Assembly (NCBI RefSeq): GCF_011806405.1
Contig: NZ_JAATOW010000021.1
Span: 1-64,000 of the forward strand
DNA: 64,000 nt
Direction of reading: 5' to 3'
Origin: Pseudooceanicola sp. HF7
GTDB lineage: Bacteria; Pseudomonadota; Alphaproteobacteria; Rhodobacterales; Rhodobacteraceae
Below the pieces are notes generated by a model. The model was not told the origin of the DNA, did not search any database, and worked only from the letters and a program-made list of their open reading frames with translations. Each line of letters starts with the position of its first letter. Within the stretch, counting starts at the first letter, position 1. The translations under genes were made by a program, and so were the position numbers. Positions 18,201-28,041 of the stretch are shown here, piece by piece.

Positions 18201-18895
18201 GAGCGGATCAGCCCGACAAGCCGGCCCTGCACGCGCACCCGGTCAGGCGACAGGTTGCGGGGTTCATAGGCGGGGTTCTCTGCCACCAGGACCACTTCGC
18301 CCTTCTTGCGGTAGAGCTTCTTCAGGGTGGCTTCCTTGCCATCCACCAGTGCCACCACGATATCGCCGTCATCGGCGGTGGCGGTCTCGCGGATGATCAC
18401 CACGTCGCCGTCGTTGATCCCGGCGTCGATCATGGAATCCCCGTTCACCTCAAGCGCATAGTGATGCGCGCCGGAGCGCAGCATGGCACCGGGCACGGCG
18501 ATGTTGTGGGAGGGTTCCGAGATAGCCTCGATCGGGACGCCGGCGGCGATGCGGCCCATGACGGGCAGTTCGATGGCATGAACGCCATCGGGCATCGGCG
18601 GGGTGGCGGGTTTCGGCGCGGGCTTGGCAGCCCCGCCTTCGATCACGCGGGGCGTGAAGTTGGAGGGCGCCTTGGCAATGCTGTCGGGCAGTTTGACGAT
18701 CTCTATCGCGCGGGCCCGGTGGGCGAGGCGGCGGATGAAGCCGCGTTCCTCAAGCGCCGTGATCAGACGGTGGATCCCGGACTTGGACCGCAGGTCCAGC
18801 GCTTCCTTCATTTCATCGAAGGAGGGCGGCACGCCGTCCCGCTGCACCCGCTTGTGGATGAATTCCAGCAGATCGAGCTGTTTCCGGGTCAACAT
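18194..18895 (-). CDS. lexA: LexA repressor
   Basis: SOS response repressor that self-cleaves when RecA is activated. It has 233 residues: N-terminal winged helix ([16 protein letters not shown]), a long Pro/Ala linker (about 75-103) and the S24 peptidase-like C-terminal domain. The Ala118-Gly119 cleavage bond (RIAAGVP), Ser154 (NGDSMIDAG) and Lys192 (ATLKKL) form the self-cleavage machinery. A perfect alphaproteobacterial SOS box lies 48 bases upstream, so it autoregulates. It ends inside comEC on the other strand. Confidence 0.97.
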   Translation of the reverse strand: MLTRKQLDLLEFIHKRVQRDGVPPSFDEMKEALDLRSKSGIHRLITALEERGFIRRLAHRARAIEIVKLPDSIAKAPSNFTPRVIEGGAAKPAPKPATPPMPDGVHAIELPVMGRIAAGVPIEAISEPSHNIAVPGAMLRSGAHHYALEVNGDSMIDAGINDGDVVIIRETATADDGDIVVALVDGKEATLKKLYRKKGEVVLVAENPAYEPRNLSPDRVRVQGRLVGLIRSY

Positions 18896-18942
18896 GCCTG
18901 TGGCTCCTCAATCAGTGGGCTTTTCGCCCCTTGTTTGGGTTT

Positions 18943-18957
18943 GTTCTACAGGTGTTC
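18943..18957 (-). promoter_or_regulatory. LexA (SOS) box of lexA
   Basis: GTTC at 18943-18946, seven bases, then GTTC at 18954-18957: an exact match to the alphaproteobacterial LexA box GTTC-N7-GTTC, in the 115-base gap upstream of lexA. Confidence 0.9.
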
Positions 18958-19010
18958 CCGTTTTGTGTCAATCCGCTTGGAATATGAAGCACTTGGCCGG
19001 CGGAATGATG

Positions 19011-20183
19011 TCAAAGGACAAGGTAGTCGACCCGCTCACCCGGGGCGGCGGCCGGGGCATTGGCGGGTCGGATCAACAGGGTATTGGCCTCTGCCAGCAC
19101 CGTCAGGAGCGAGCTGTCCTGGCGCGGCGCGGCCGCGATGCCGCCCGGGGTCAGCACGGCGCGCAGGTAGTGTTCGCGCGGGCCATTGGCGGGCAGGGCT
19201 TCGGTCAGCGGGGCGCTTTGGCGCGGCGCGGGCTGGGCGGGAAGGCCCAGCATGGCGCGCAGCACCGGGGCCACGAAGACATGGCCGCAGACCATGGCAG
19301 AGACCGGGTTACCGGGCAGGCCGATCATCATGGCATCGCCAAGCCGCCCGGCCATCAGTGGTTTTCCGGGCCGCATGGCCACCTTGTAGAAGCTCTGGTC
19401 CAGGCCAAGCTCCTGCGCCACGCGCCCCACGAGGTCATGATCGCCAACGGAGGCCCCGCCGATGGTCACGATCAGGTCCGCCCCGCGCGCAAGCTCGAAA
19501 CAGCTGAAAAGGCTTTCGCGGGTGTCCCGCGCGATGGGCAGCAGCCGGGTGCGTGCGCCAAGGGCCCGGAACAGGGCCTCAAGCCCGAAGGTATTGGAAG
19601 AGATGATCTGGTCGGGGCCGGGGTCTTCGCCCGGCAGGACAAGCTCATCCCCGGTGGAGATCAGCGCCACGACCGGCGCGCGGGTGACGGGCACCCGGGG
19701 CACGTTCATCGCCGCCAGCAGCGCCACATCAGAGGGTGAGATCACGCGGGGGGCCTGCAGCTGATCACCGATGCGGAAATCGGCGCCCGCCGGGCGGATG
19801 TGCATGCCCTTGTCCAGGGTGTCGCCCAGGGTGATCGTGTCGCCGTCGCGCGTGACATCCTCCTGGATGATGACGCGATCGCAGCCTTCGGGCACCGGGG
19901 CGCCGGTGAAGATGCGGATACATTCGCCTGGCCCCGGGGTGCCGTCAAAACGGTGACCGGCAGCGGATTCGCCCACCACGCGGAAGCGGGCGCCCGGCGT
20001 GGCCTCTGCATTGCGCAGGGCATAGCCATCCATGGCGGAGCCGGCAAAAGGGGGCTGGTCGCGGCGCGCCACGGCAGGGCTGGCAAGGACGCGGCCCGCA
20101 GCCTGGCGCAGGTCCACGGTTTCCGTGGGCAGCGGGCGCACGAGGGCAAAGAGCGCCTCAAGGGCCTGCGTGACGGTGATCAT
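19011..20183 (-). CDS. moeA: Molybdopterin molybdotransferase MoeA
   Basis: Inserts molybdate into adenylylated molybdopterin, the last step of molybdenum cofactor synthesis. It has 390 residues. Conserved MoeA features include SAMDGYALR near residue 49, [14 protein letters not shown], the STGDEL motif near 176 and GLPGNPVSA near 300. It overlaps moaC by 4 bases, and so is translationally coupled at the end of the trpD-ung-trpC-moaC-moeA run. lexA follows on the same strand with its own promoter. Confidence 0.95.
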   Translation of the reverse strand: MITVTQALEALFALVRPLPTETVDLRQAAGRVLASPAVARRDQPPFAGSAMDGYALRNAEATPGARFRVVGESAAGHRFDGTPGPGECIRIFTGAPVPEGCDRVIIQEDVTRDGDTITLGDTLDKGMHIRPAGADFRIGDQLQAPRVISPSDVALLAAMNVPRVPVTRAPVVALISTGDELVLPGEDPGPDQIISSNTFGLEALFRALGARTRLLPIARDTRESLFSCFELARGADLIVTIGGASVGDHDLVGRVAQELGLDQSFYKVAMRPGKPLMAGRLGDAMMIGLPGNPVSAMVCGHVFVAPVLRAMLGLPAQPAPRQSAPLTEALPANGPREHYLRAVLTPGGIAAAPRQDSSLLTVLAEANTLLIRPANAPAAAPGERVDYLVL

Positions 20184-20653
20184 TCGGCCTGGAAGCGGCC
20201 GGATTTGCCGCCTTCCTTCAACAGCAAGCGGATGCCGCCGATTTCCATACCGCGATCCGCGGCCTTGACCATGTCGTAGATCGTCAGGGCAGCGGTCGAG
20301 ACGGCTGTCAGCGCTTCCATCTCCACCCCGGTCTGGCCGGAGGTCTTGACCGTTGCCTCGATCCGCAGGCCGGGCAGGTCGGGATCGGGGTTGATCTCTA
20401 CCGCGGCCTTGGTGATGGGCAGGGGATGGCAGAGCGGGATCAGGTCAGAGGTGCGCTTGGCGCCCATGATCCCGGCCAGACGAGCCACGGCGGCCACATC
20501 GCCCTTCTTGGCATTCCCGCCAGTGATCATCGCCAGGGTTTCGGGCTGCATCTTCACCCAGCCCTCTGCCACGGCCAGCCGCGCGGTCGCGGCCTTTTCC
20601 GAGACATCGACCATATGGGCGTCGCCCTTGCCATCGAAATGCGTGAGCGCCAT
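20180..20653 (-). CDS. moaC: Cyclic pyranopterin monophosphate synthase MoaC
   Basis: Second enzyme of molybdenum cofactor synthesis, acting after MoaA to form cPMP. It has 157 residues, as usual. The family motifs [27 protein letters not shown] and the start [16 protein letters not shown] are clear. It starts 12 bases after trpC and overlaps moeA. moaA is not in the window. Confidence 0.96.
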   Translation of the reverse strand: MALTHFDGKGDAHMVDVSEKAATARLAVAEGWVKMQPETLAMITGGNAKKGDVAAVARLAGIMGAKRTSDLIPLCHPLPITKAAVEINPDPDLPGLRIEATVKTSGQTGVEMEALTAVSTAALTIYDMVKAADRGMEIGGIRLLLKEGGKSGRFQAE

Positions 20654-20665
20654 GACGCGACCCTT

Positions 20666-21487
20666 TCAGAGCATGCCGGACATGCCGGGCACCTTGGCCT
20701 GGCTCAGGATCTCGCGCGTTGCGCTTTCCACGTCGGGCTGCCGCATCAGGCTTTCGCCGATCAGGAAGCAGCGCGCGCCGTATTGGGCCAGCTCCGTCAG
20801 GTCATCGGGCGTGTTCAGCCCGCTTTCCGACACGATGGTGCGATCTTCGGGCACGATACGGGCCAGCTTGCGCGAGGTTTCCAGCGTCGTCTCGAAGGTC
20901 TTGAGGTTGCGGTTGTTGATGCCCATCAGGGGGCTTTTCAGCAGCGTGGCGCGCTCAAGCTCTTCCTTGTCGTGGATCTCGATAAGCACATCCATGCCCC
21001 ATTCAAAGGCGGCGGCCTCCAGCTCTGCCGCCTGGCCGTCCTCAAGGGAGGCCATGATCAGCAGGATGCAATCGGCGCCCCAGCTGCGGGCCTGGGCGAC
21101 CTGATAGGTGTCATAGATGAAATCCTTGCGCAGTACCGGCAGCTCACAGGCTTCGCGCGCCTGCACCAGGAATTCGGGCGCGCCCTGAAAAGAGGGGCCG
21201 TCCGTCAGCACGGAGAGGCAGGCAGCGCCCCCGGCTTCATAGGCAGCGGCATGGGCGGCGGGATCGAAATCTTCGCGGATCAACCCCTTGGAGGGCGATG
21301 CCTTCTTGATTTCGGCAATCAGGCCAAAGCCTTCGCGGGCCTTGGTGTTCAGCGCTTCGGCAAAGGGGCGAATAGCCGGGGCATTGCGCGCGGCATCTTC
21401 GATATCGGCCTGAGAGCGCTCTGCCTTGGCGGCGGCGACCTCTTCCAGCTTGTAGGCCTTGATGCGGTCGAGGACGTTTTCTGTCAT
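20666..21487 (-). CDS. trpC: Indole-3-glycerol phosphate synthase
   Basis: Fourth step of tryptophan synthesis, closing the indole ring of CdRP. A 273-residue single-function enzyme with a TIM barrel: [12 protein letters not shown] (substrate lysine), [28 protein letters not shown] and [11 protein letters not shown] are all present. It overlaps ung by 4 bases (ATGA). Confidence 0.96.
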   Translation of the reverse strand: MTENVLDRIKAYKLEEVAAAKAERSQADIEDAARNAPAIRPFAEALNTKAREGFGLIAEIKKASPSKGLIREDFDPAAHAAAYEAGGAACLSVLTDGPSFQGAPEFLVQAREACELPVLRKDFIYDTYQVAQARSWGADCILLIMASLEDGQAAELEAAAFEWGMDVLIEIHDKEELERATLLKSPLMGINNRNLKTFETTLETSRKLARIVPEDRTIVSESGLNTPDDLTELAQYGARCFLIGESLMRQPDVESATREILSQAKVPGMSGML

Positions 21488-22140
21488 GTCGCGGCTCCCG
21501 GATTGGTCCAGTTGATCGGCGGCTCGCCCCTGTCAGTAAGCCAGTTGTTTACCGATGAAAATGGGCGGCTGCCAAAAAATCCACGCCGCGCGGACAGCGG
21601 AGAAGGATGAGGGCTGGCGAGGATCAGGTGATCCGTCCCGGTGATGTAACGCGCATACCCCTGCGCGGGTTTCCCCCACAGCAGGAAGGCCCTTGGCCGG
21701 TCCGACAGCGTGCTGAGCACCTGGCGGGTCAGCTCTGTCCAGCCCAGCTTGGCGTGGCCGTTGGCCTCACCCGCCGGGACCGAGAGCGCGGTGTTGAGCA
21801 GCAGCACCCCCTGGCGGGCCCAGAAGCGCAGCTCGGCATTGGGCGGGCAGGCGCCAATGTCTTCCTGCATTTCCTTGTAGATATTGCCGAGCGAGCGCGG
21901 CAGCGGCCTGACCTCTGGCTCTGCCGAAAAGGCCAGCCCATGCGCATGGCCGGGCGTCGGGTAGGGATCCTGGCCCAGGATGACGACGCGCGTGTCCTGC
22001 GGGGGGCAGAGCGCGAGCGCGGCAAAGCGCTGCTCTTGCGGCGGCAGGATCTGGCGCGGGTCCGCCGCGATGGCTGCGGCGATCCGGGGGTAATCGGTGG
22101 TGAAAAAGGGCAGGTGGGCCCAGCTGTCGGGCAGGCTCAT
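21484..22140 (-). CDS. ung: Uracil-DNA glycosylase (family 1)
   Basis: Removes uracil from DNA in base excision repair. It has 218 residues. The water-activating motif is [17 protein letters not shown] (catalytic Asp58) and the minor-groove loop is [18 protein letters not shown], both diagnostic of family 1 Ung. It lies between trpD and trpC with 4-base overlaps on both sides, an unusual place that ties DNA repair expression to tryptophan genes. Confidence 0.94.
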   Translation of the reverse strand: MSLPDSWAHLPFFTTDYPRIAAAIAADPRQILPPQEQRFAALALCPPQDTRVVILGQDPYPTPGHAHGLAFSAEPEVRPLPRSLGNIYKEMQEDIGACPPNAELRFWARQGVLLLNTALSVPAGEANGHAKLGWTELTRQVLSTLSDRPRAFLLWGKPAQGYARYITGTDHLILASPHPSPLSARRGFFGSRPFSSVNNWLTDRGEPPINWTNPGAAT

Positions 22141-23153
22141 GCGGTGGTGATCTTGGCCAGGGTCTGAATCCGGCCCAGGGCCGCGCCGCTGTCGATGCTT
22201 TCGGCGGCGATTCCGCAGGCCTCTTTCAGGTCCTGCGTGCGCCCCGCGACCACCAGTGCGGCGGCGGCGTTCAGCAGAACCGCATCGCGGTAGGCAGAGG
22301 GCTGACCGTTCAGCAGCGCGCGGAAGGCCTGGGCGTTTTCGGACGGGGTGCCGCCGACGATATCGGCAAAGGGATGGATCGGCAGGCCGGCTTCTTCGGG
22401 ATGAAGCTCGAAATCGCGGATGGAGCCGTCTTCCTCCAGGGCAGAGACCCAGCTGACGCCGGTGATGGTCAGCTCATCCGTGCCGTCGGCCCCATGCACC
22501 AGCCAGGCCTTTTCGGAGCCGAGCTTGCCCAGGGTTTCGGCCATGGGGCGGATGACATCGCGGTTGAAGGCCCCGGTCAGCTGGCGCGTGACGCCCGCGG
22601 GATTCGTCAGCGGTCCCAGGATGTTGAAGATCGTGCGTGTGCCCAGTTCCACCCGCGTCGGGCCGACATGGGCCATGGCCGGGTGATGCATGGGTGCCAT
22701 CATGAAAGCGATGCCGGCGGCCTCAAGGCATTTCTCGACGATCTCGGCGCCGACCATGACGTTCACGCCCATCTCGGACAGCGCATCGGCAGAGCCGGAT
22801 TTGGACGACAGGTTGCGGGTGCCGTGCTTGGCCACGGTCACGCCGGCCCCGGCCACGACGAAGGCCGCAGCGGTGGAGATGTTCAGCGTGCCCTTGCCGT
22901 CGCCCCCGGTGCCGACGATGTCGATGGCGCCTGCGGGGGCGGTGACGGATTTGCACTTGGCCCGCATGACGGCGGCGGCGGCGGCGTATTCATCCACCGT
23001 CTCGCCCCGCGTGCGCAGGGTCATCAGCAGGCCGCCGATCTGGCTTGGTGTCGCCTCGCCCTCAAAGAGGATGGTGAAGGCTGTTTCTGCCTCTTCCCGG
23101 GTAAGCGGGCGGCTGGCTGCAGCTGCGATGAGCGGTTTGATGGCATCGGACAT
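22137..23153 (-). CDS. trpD: Anthranilate phosphoribosyltransferase
   Basis: Second step of tryptophan synthesis, adding phosphoribose to anthranilate. It is 338 residues from the ATG at 23153 ([17 protein letters not shown]), which has GGAAGAGGAAAA before it; a longer frame to 23225 adds 24 residues unlike the family and is rejected. Motifs: [32 protein letters not shown], and the Mg/PRPP region DGTDELT. It is the first gene of the run; trpG and trpE are not next to it. Confidence 0.95.
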   Translation of the reverse strand: MSDAIKPLIAAAASRPLTREEAETAFTILFEGEATPSQIGGLLMTLRTRGETVDEYAAAAAVMRAKCKSVTAPAGAIDIVGTGGDGKGTLNISTAAAFVVAGAGVTVAKHGTRNLSSKSGSADALSEMGVNVMVGAEIVEKCLEAAGIAFMMAPMHHPAMAHVGPTRVELGTRTIFNILGPLTNPAGVTRQLTGAFNRDVIRPMAETLGKLGSEKAWLVHGADGTDELTITGVSWVSALEEDGSIRDFELHPEEAGLPIHPFADIVGGTPSENAQAFRALLNGQPSAYRDAVLLNAAAALVVAGRTQDLKEACGIAAESIDSGAALGRIQTLAKITTA

Positions 23154-23370
23154 CGGGTTTTCCTCTTCCTCTTTCCGAGGCCGGATATGGTGGTATAGTC
23201 CGGCCCGGACCCAATAGCTGGGCAAAACCGGCCGGAAAGGCCGCGAACATCAATCCCGCGCCAGCGTCGCAGCGTCAAGGGCCTCCGTCGCGTTTACCGC
23301 GCTCCGGAGCGCTCGTGTCACGCGGTGATGGCGTGCGAAGCGGGGCCAACCCCGCAGGAAGGAGCATTCC

Positions 23371-24546
23371 GTGCTGCGCGGAACAATTACAGGTTTGATT
23401 TGGGGCGTGGTGGTGGCCATCGGGCTGCTGGTCGTGGCGCTAGGGCTGCTGCCCTATCCGCAGATCGGCCGGTCCGATGCCGTGGAGGAAACGGCAGTGG
23501 ATGTGCCTGCCGAGGCGGCAGAGCCCGGCGCGGAACAGGAAATCGGGGAACCGGAAAGCGCAGCGCAGAGCGTGGAAGAGACCGCGCCGGGAGCGGATGC
23601 GGCTGAAGAGGCACCGCAGAGCGACGCGGCCCCGGTCGAGGTGACCGAGGAAGCTGAAGAGCCTGCCGCCACGGCGGCGCCAGAGGGTCAACCTGCACCC
23701 GAAGCCGGAGAAGGGCCCGAAGCTGATCCGCAGCCTGAAGCCGTTGAAACCCCGGATAAACCCCCGCCTGCGCAGCCCTTCCCGGAGCCTGAGCCGGCAG
23801 AAAACGGCCTGATCCGCCCGGAGCCGCAACCTGATCCCGAGGCCGGTGCCCAACCCGAGCCCGACGCACAGCCCACGCCGGATGCGCCGGCTCTGCCCGC
23901 GATCGAGAGCAACGCCATGCCCTTCGAGGGCGCGGATGGCCGGCCCCGCATGGCGGTGGTGCTGATCGACGAGGGGGATGCTACGCCGGCGCTGCTGAAC
24001 CGCCTGCGGGAGTTCCCCCATCCGCTGAGCATCGCCATCGACCCCGCCCAGGAGGGCGCGGCAGAGGCCATGGCGCGCTACCGCGAGGCGGGTCTGGAAG
24101 TGCTGGCACGGGGCGACGCGGGGCAGGACTGGTTTGCCGCGCTGCCCGAGAGCGTGGGCCTGCTGGAAGCCGCGCCGGGCGCCCTGCAACAGGGCGCAGA
24201 CGGGGCAACCGCGCTGGCCGCCCGCCTGTCCGAACAGGGCTACGGCCTGGTGCTTTATCCGGAGGGCGAGGACGTGGCCCGCAAGATCGCCGAACGCGAA
24301 GGCGTGCCGGCGGCAACGCTATTCCGTGAATTCGACGGCGCAGGCGAGGATCGCGCGCTGATGCGCCGTTTCCTGGACTTTGGCGCCAACCTGGCGCGGC
24401 CCGGGAACGGCGTGGTCATGCTGGGCCACCTGCGGCCGGAGACCCTGTCGGCCCTGCTGGTCTGGGGTCTGACGGACCGGGCCGATGGCGTGGCGCTTGC
24501 GCCGGTCTCTGCGGTGCTGACCGAAGGGCAGGCGGCGCAGGACTGA
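23371..24546 (+). CDS. Divergent polysaccharide deacetylase family protein
   Basis: A 391-residue protein with one N-terminal membrane anchor (about 6-26), a long Glu/Pro/Ala-rich acidic linker (about 30-185) and a C-terminal domain (about 190-388) resembling the divergent polysaccharide deacetylase (YibQ-like) family. Catalytic metal-binding residues of true deacetylases are not evident. It starts at GTG with AAGGAG upstream. It would sit in the inner membrane facing the periplasm, perhaps in cell envelope work; function is not established. It converges on the foldase gene downstream. Confidence 0.75.
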   Translation: MLRGTITGLIWGVVVAIGLLVVALGLLPYPQIGRSDAVEETAVDVPAEAAEPGAEQEIGEPESAAQSVEETAPGADAAEEAPQSDAAPVEVTEEAEEPAATAAPEGQPAPEAGEGPEADPQPEAVETPDKPPPAQPFPEPEPAENGLIRPEPQPDPEAGAQPEPDAQPTPDAPALPAIESNAMPFEGADGRPRMAVVLIDEGDATPALLNRLREFPHPLSIAIDPAQEGAAEAMARYREAGLEVLARGDAGQDWFAALPESVGLLEAAPGALQQGADGATALAARLSEQGYGLVLYPEGEDVARKIAEREGVPAATLFREFDGAGEDRALMRRFLDFGANLARPGNGVVMLGHLRPETLSALLVWGLTDRADGVALAPVSAVLTEGQAAQD

Positions 24547-24581
24547 GCGCCCCGGCCCGTAAAAGAACAGATCCAAAGGAG

Positions 24582-24605
24582 TGGGCCGCGCAATTGCGCG
24601 GCCCA
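24582..24605. terminator. Palindromic terminator between convergent genes
   Basis: A perfect 24-base palindrome, with 12-base arms TGGGCCGCGCAA and TTGCGCGGCCCA, lies between the deacetylase-like gene and the convergent foldase gene. It has only a short T-rich tail, so confidence is moderate. Confidence 0.6.
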
Positions 24606-24674
24606 TGTTGTTTAAGCAGGCTCTGGCGGCGATCTGAGCCCGGACCTTCCAGGTTTCGATGCACCTTCAGGGGC

Positions 24675-26513
24675 TTAGGGGAACTGAGCGTTCACCGCGT
24701 TCAGCGCTTCCTGGTTGATGTAGACCGACACGCCGTTGCGGATGTCCTGGGCGTAGATCTGGTAGAGGTCATTGGCCAGCGAGCTGGAGATCTGCTGCCC
24801 AAGTGCCGAGCGCATGGACTCCAGGTTGGGATCATCCTCTGCCGGGGGAGTGACGGTATCAAGCTGCACGATCAGCGCGGCATCGAAGCCTTCGGTCACA
24901 CGGCGGCTGCCCTCTTCCATGGCGAAGACGAGATCGTTGAAGCCTTCGGGCGTGGAAAGAACCTGGCCGTTGCGCGTGACGCTTTCATCGGTCATCGGCG
25001 TCAGGCCGAGGTCGGTGAAGCTTGCACCGGCGTCCATCTCTGCCATCAGCTCTTCGGCACGGTCGCGGAAGGCCTTGCGGCGGGCATCGGCGATCCAGTC
25101 CTTGGCAACCTGGCTGCGGGCCTCATCGAAGGGGATCGGAGCGGCGGGCACGACTTCGTCCAGGCGCATGGCGAAGATGCCGCCATCGTCCAGCGACAGG
25201 ATCGCGGGATAGTCCTCTTCCGTGAGGGCCTCTGCGGCTTCGGCGAAATCGGCGTAGGCGGCGATGCCGTCACTCATGCCCGGTGCCCAGTCGATGGTTT
25301 CCAGCGCCATGCCTTCTTCTTCGGCAAGCTCTTCCAGGGTGGCCCCGCCTGCCAGCAGGTCATCCGCCGGTTCGGTGGATTGCGTGACCAGGCGGCGCGC
25401 GGCATCGGCGGCCAGCTCATCGCGGATCAGGGCGGCGGCTTCCTCGTAATCGGTTGATGTTTCACCAAGAACCCCGTTCACGCGGAACAGGGCCGGGCCG
25501 AAATCGCTGGCGAGCGGGCCGACGACATCCCCGGAGGCGGCGTCAAAGACGGCCTCTCCGGCAGAGCCGAGATCCTCGACCGCCACATCGCCCAGGTCCA
25601 CATCCGAGAGCTTCAGCCCGCGATCCGTGACCAGCGTGTCAAAGTCGACTTCACCGGCGGTCAGGCGGTCCATCGCGGTCTGCGCGGCCTCTTCGCTGGG
25701 GTAAACAAGGCGTTCGACAAGGCGGCGTTCGGGCTGTTCGAATTCGTCGATGCGCGCCTCGTACTGATCGCGGATCGCCTCATCGCTGATCTCGACTTGG
25801 TCGATCACCATGTCCGGCGAGAGCAGCGCATAGGTGATCCGCTTCTTCTCTGGCGCCGTGTAAGTATCTATATTCGCGTTGTAAAATTCTTCCAGCGCGG
25901 CATCGTCGGGTTCGGCGACCTCGTCCTGAAGCTGCGCGTAGGAGACGCGGGCATAGGTGATCTGGCGCGTTTCGGCGGAATAGGAAACCAGCGTATCCAG
26001 GTAGGCCGGCGGCATCCGCGTGGCGGAGATCACGGCGGTTTGCAGCAGGGAGCGCGCGCTTTCATCGCGCAGATCGGCCTCGAACTCGGAATCGGTCAGG
26101 CCGGCGTTCTGCAGCGCGAACTCGTAGCTGTCTCGGGAGAAATCGCCGTTCGGCCCCTGGAAGGCCGGGATCTGCATGATCGAGCGGCCCACGGTGTCAT
26201 CGCCCACCGAAAGGCCCAGCGTTTCGGCTTCGACATCCAGTGCCCGATCGGTCACCAGGCCCGAGAGCACGGCGTTGGGAATGCCGAACATCTCTGCCTG
26301 CTGGAAGCCGATGGTCTGGCCGAATTGTTGAGACATTTGAGACATTTGGTTCTGAACGCCGTTGGCATAGGCGGTCAGGCGGATGGGCTTGTCCTCTACA
26401 TGGCCGACTTCCTGGACGGAGCCGGAAAAGGAGGTGGCGCCGAAGCCGCCGAGGCCGACGACCAGCAGGCCCAGAAGGCCCCACATCAGCACCTTGGATT
26501 TCTTGTTCGCCAT
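24675..26513 (-). CDS. Peptidylprolyl isomerase/foldase (SurA/PpiD family)
   Basis: A 612-residue periplasmic foldase anchored by one N-terminal membrane helix (about 9-28). The SurA-type chaperone region lies at about 35-190 and one or two degenerate parvulin-like domains follow (about 230-370 and 370-500). It is strongly acidic throughout. The architecture is PpiD-like: it would help outer membrane and secreted proteins fold as they leave the Sec channel. Isomerase residues are poorly conserved, so chaperone action may dominate. In many relatives this gene lies next to trpE, which is absent here. Confidence 0.85.
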   Translation of the reverse strand: MANKKSKVLMWGLLGLLVVGLGGFGATSFSGSVQEVGHVEDKPIRLTAYANGVQNQMSQMSQQFGQTIGFQQAEMFGIPNAVLSGLVTDRALDVEAETLGLSVGDDTVGRSIMQIPAFQGPNGDFSRDSYEFALQNAGLTDSEFEADLRDESARSLLQTAVISATRMPPAYLDTLVSYSAETRQITYARVSYAQLQDEVAEPDDAALEEFYNANIDTYTAPEKKRITYALLSPDMVIDQVEISDEAIRDQYEARIDEFEQPERRLVERLVYPSEEAAQTAMDRLTAGEVDFDTLVTDRGLKLSDVDLGDVAVEDLGSAGEAVFDAASGDVVGPLASDFGPALFRVNGVLGETSTDYEEAAALIRDELAADAARRLVTQSTEPADDLLAGGATLEELAEEEGMALETIDWAPGMSDGIAAYADFAEAAEALTEEDYPAILSLDDGGIFAMRLDEVVPAAPIPFDEARSQVAKDWIADARRKAFRDRAEELMAEMDAGASFTDLGLTPMTDESVTRNGQVLSTPEGFNDLVFAMEEGSRRVTEGFDAALIVQLDTVTPPAEDDPNLESMRSALGQQISSSLANDLYQIYAQDIRNGVSVYINQEALNAVNAQFP

Positions 26514-26579
26514 GGGGCTCCCTCTGCCGATAGCAAGCGCCTCTGGGGCGCCGTTTCTTCATTGCTGGTCTTGTTAAAG

Positions 26580-26601
26580 GCTTGCCCGACAAGGGGCAAG
26601 C
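26580..26601 (-). terminator. Hairpin after aminotransferase gene
   Basis: Stem GCTTGCCC / GGGCAAGC starts about 10 bases beyond the stop of the aminotransferase gene, followed on the minus strand by CTTTAAC. It is a moderate terminator. Confidence 0.55.
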
Positions 26602-26611
26602 GGACCCATCA

Positions 26612-27784
26612 TCAGTTCGCGGTGAGGCGGTCGAGGAAGCTGGCGATCCCGGCGCTGTCGAGGTTGGCGAAGGCGACGCGCATCTGGGCCTGTCCGGCGG
26701 GGTCATCGGCCGGCATGAACATGGTGCCCGGCAGCATCAGGATGCCATGGGTGCGCACCAGTTCCGGCGCCAGATCGGCGGAGGATTTCCCAGTGGAATG
26801 AGAGAGATAGGCGAAATAGGCCCCGACGGAATGCAGGGTCCAGCCGGCGTCAGCCAGGCGCTCTTTCCCGGCTTCCATGGCGGCGCGGCGCGAGAGGATC
26901 TCTGCCCGTTCGCCGGCCAGCCATTGCGAGAGGTTCTCCATCCCCCAGAGCGCGCCGTGCTGGCCCAGCTGGGGGGCGCAAATGGCCACGGTATCCTGGA
27001 ACTTCTCGATTTCTGCAAGCAGGGCTTCGGAGGTGACGATGGCGCCGGTGCGGTGACCGGTCAGGCGATAAGCCTTTGAAAAGGAATAAAGTTGCACCAG
27101 GGTATCGTCCCAGTCGGGGTCCTGGAACAGCGCGTGGGGGGCCTCAGTCGAGGCATGGAAATCGCGATAGGTCTCATCCAGCACCAGCCGGAGGCCGCGC
27201 GTCCGGCAGAGGTCGCGGAAGGCCGCGATCAGCTCCGGCGGGTATTCGCGGCCCGTGGGATTGTTGGGCGTGACCAGCACGATGGCGCGGGTGCGCTCCG
27301 TGATCAGGGCGGCGGCGCGGTCGGGATCGGGCAGGAAATCGCTTTCGCAGGGCAGCGGAACGGCCCGGACGCCGGACATGTCGAGCCACATTTTATGGTT
27401 GAAGTACCAGGGGGTTGGAATAAGAACTTCATCCCCTTCACGGGTCAGCGCCATCATGGTGGCGCAGAAGGCCTGGTTGCAGCCCGCGGTGATCGCCACC
27501 TGGGCCGCGCGCAGGGTGCCGCCATAGGCCGCGGACCAGTCTGCCGCGATCCGGGCGCGTAGCGCGGGCAGGCCCAGGACGGGGCCGTAAAGATGCGTCT
27601 CGGTCTGGTCCAGCGCCTCTTTCATGGCGGCGACCAGCGGCGCGGGCGGCGGGGCCACTGGGGCCGCCTGGGAGACATTGATCAGGGGCCGGTCCGGGGG
27701 AAAATCCACCCCCGCGATCCAGCGCCGCGCCTCCATCACGGGGGGCAGGAAGGTGGCGGAGGTGCGGGTGGAAAAGGCGGTCAT
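26612..27784 (-). CDS. Class I/II pyridoxal-phosphate aminotransferase
   Basis: A 390-residue fold-type I aminotransferase. The PLP lysine is Lys237 in YSFSKAYRLTGHRTG; NNPTGREYP (residues about 174-182) and LDETYRDF (about 202-209) are the cofactor-binding asparagine and aspartate motifs; the carboxylate-binding arginine is in QMRVAFANLD near the end. The amino donor and acceptor cannot be read from the sequence. A set of three 11-bp repeats lies 47-79 bases upstream of its start and may be a regulator site. Confidence 0.88.
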   Translation of the reverse strand: MTAFSTRTSATFLPPVMEARRWIAGVDFPPDRPLINVSQAAPVAPPPAPLVAAMKEALDQTETHLYGPVLGLPALRARIAADWSAAYGGTLRAAQVAITAGCNQAFCATMMALTREGDEVLIPTPWYFNHKMWLDMSGVRAVPLPCESDFLPDPDRAAALITERTRAIVLVTPNNPTGREYPPELIAAFRDLCRTRGLRLVLDETYRDFHASTEAPHALFQDPDWDDTLVQLYSFSKAYRLTGHRTGAIVTSEALLAEIEKFQDTVAICAPQLGQHGALWGMENLSQWLAGERAEILSRRAAMEAGKERLADAGWTLHSVGAYFAYLSHSTGKSSADLAPELVRTHGILMLPGTMFMPADDPAGQAQMRVAFANLDSAGIASFLDRLTAN

Positions 27785-27830
27785 TCAGGGGTCTCCGAAA
27801 GGGCGAAAAAGCGGGTCGGTGGCGCGTCTG

Positions 27831-27863
27831 TATCGTGTCGGTATGACGTCGGTATCACGTCGG
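27831..27863. repeat. Three tandem 11-bp repeats upstream of aminotransferase gene
   Basis: TATCGTGTCGG, TATGACGTCGG and TATCACGTCGG follow each other without gaps. Eleven bases is about one turn of the helix, which fits a cooperative protein-binding array in the aminotransferase promoter region. Confidence 0.6.
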
Positions 27864-28041
27864 TGCGCAGCGCGCGGTCCGGTGAGGCCCTGGTAAGGCT
27901 TTCACGGGGTTGGCCGGACGCTAGCAAAGCGCCCGGAGAAGGGGAAGCGGCCGTGGGGTAGGACGGCGCTTGGGACGCCGGTTTCGCGTGCCGCAGGGCG
28001 CGGGGGGCGCAATCATGGCCCGGTTAAGCGGCGCGCCATCC

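Noticed and set aside
23154-23225. N-terminal extension of trpD
   Set aside because: Adds 24 residues unlike TrpD proteins, while the ATG at 23153 has a purine-rich ribosome binding site.
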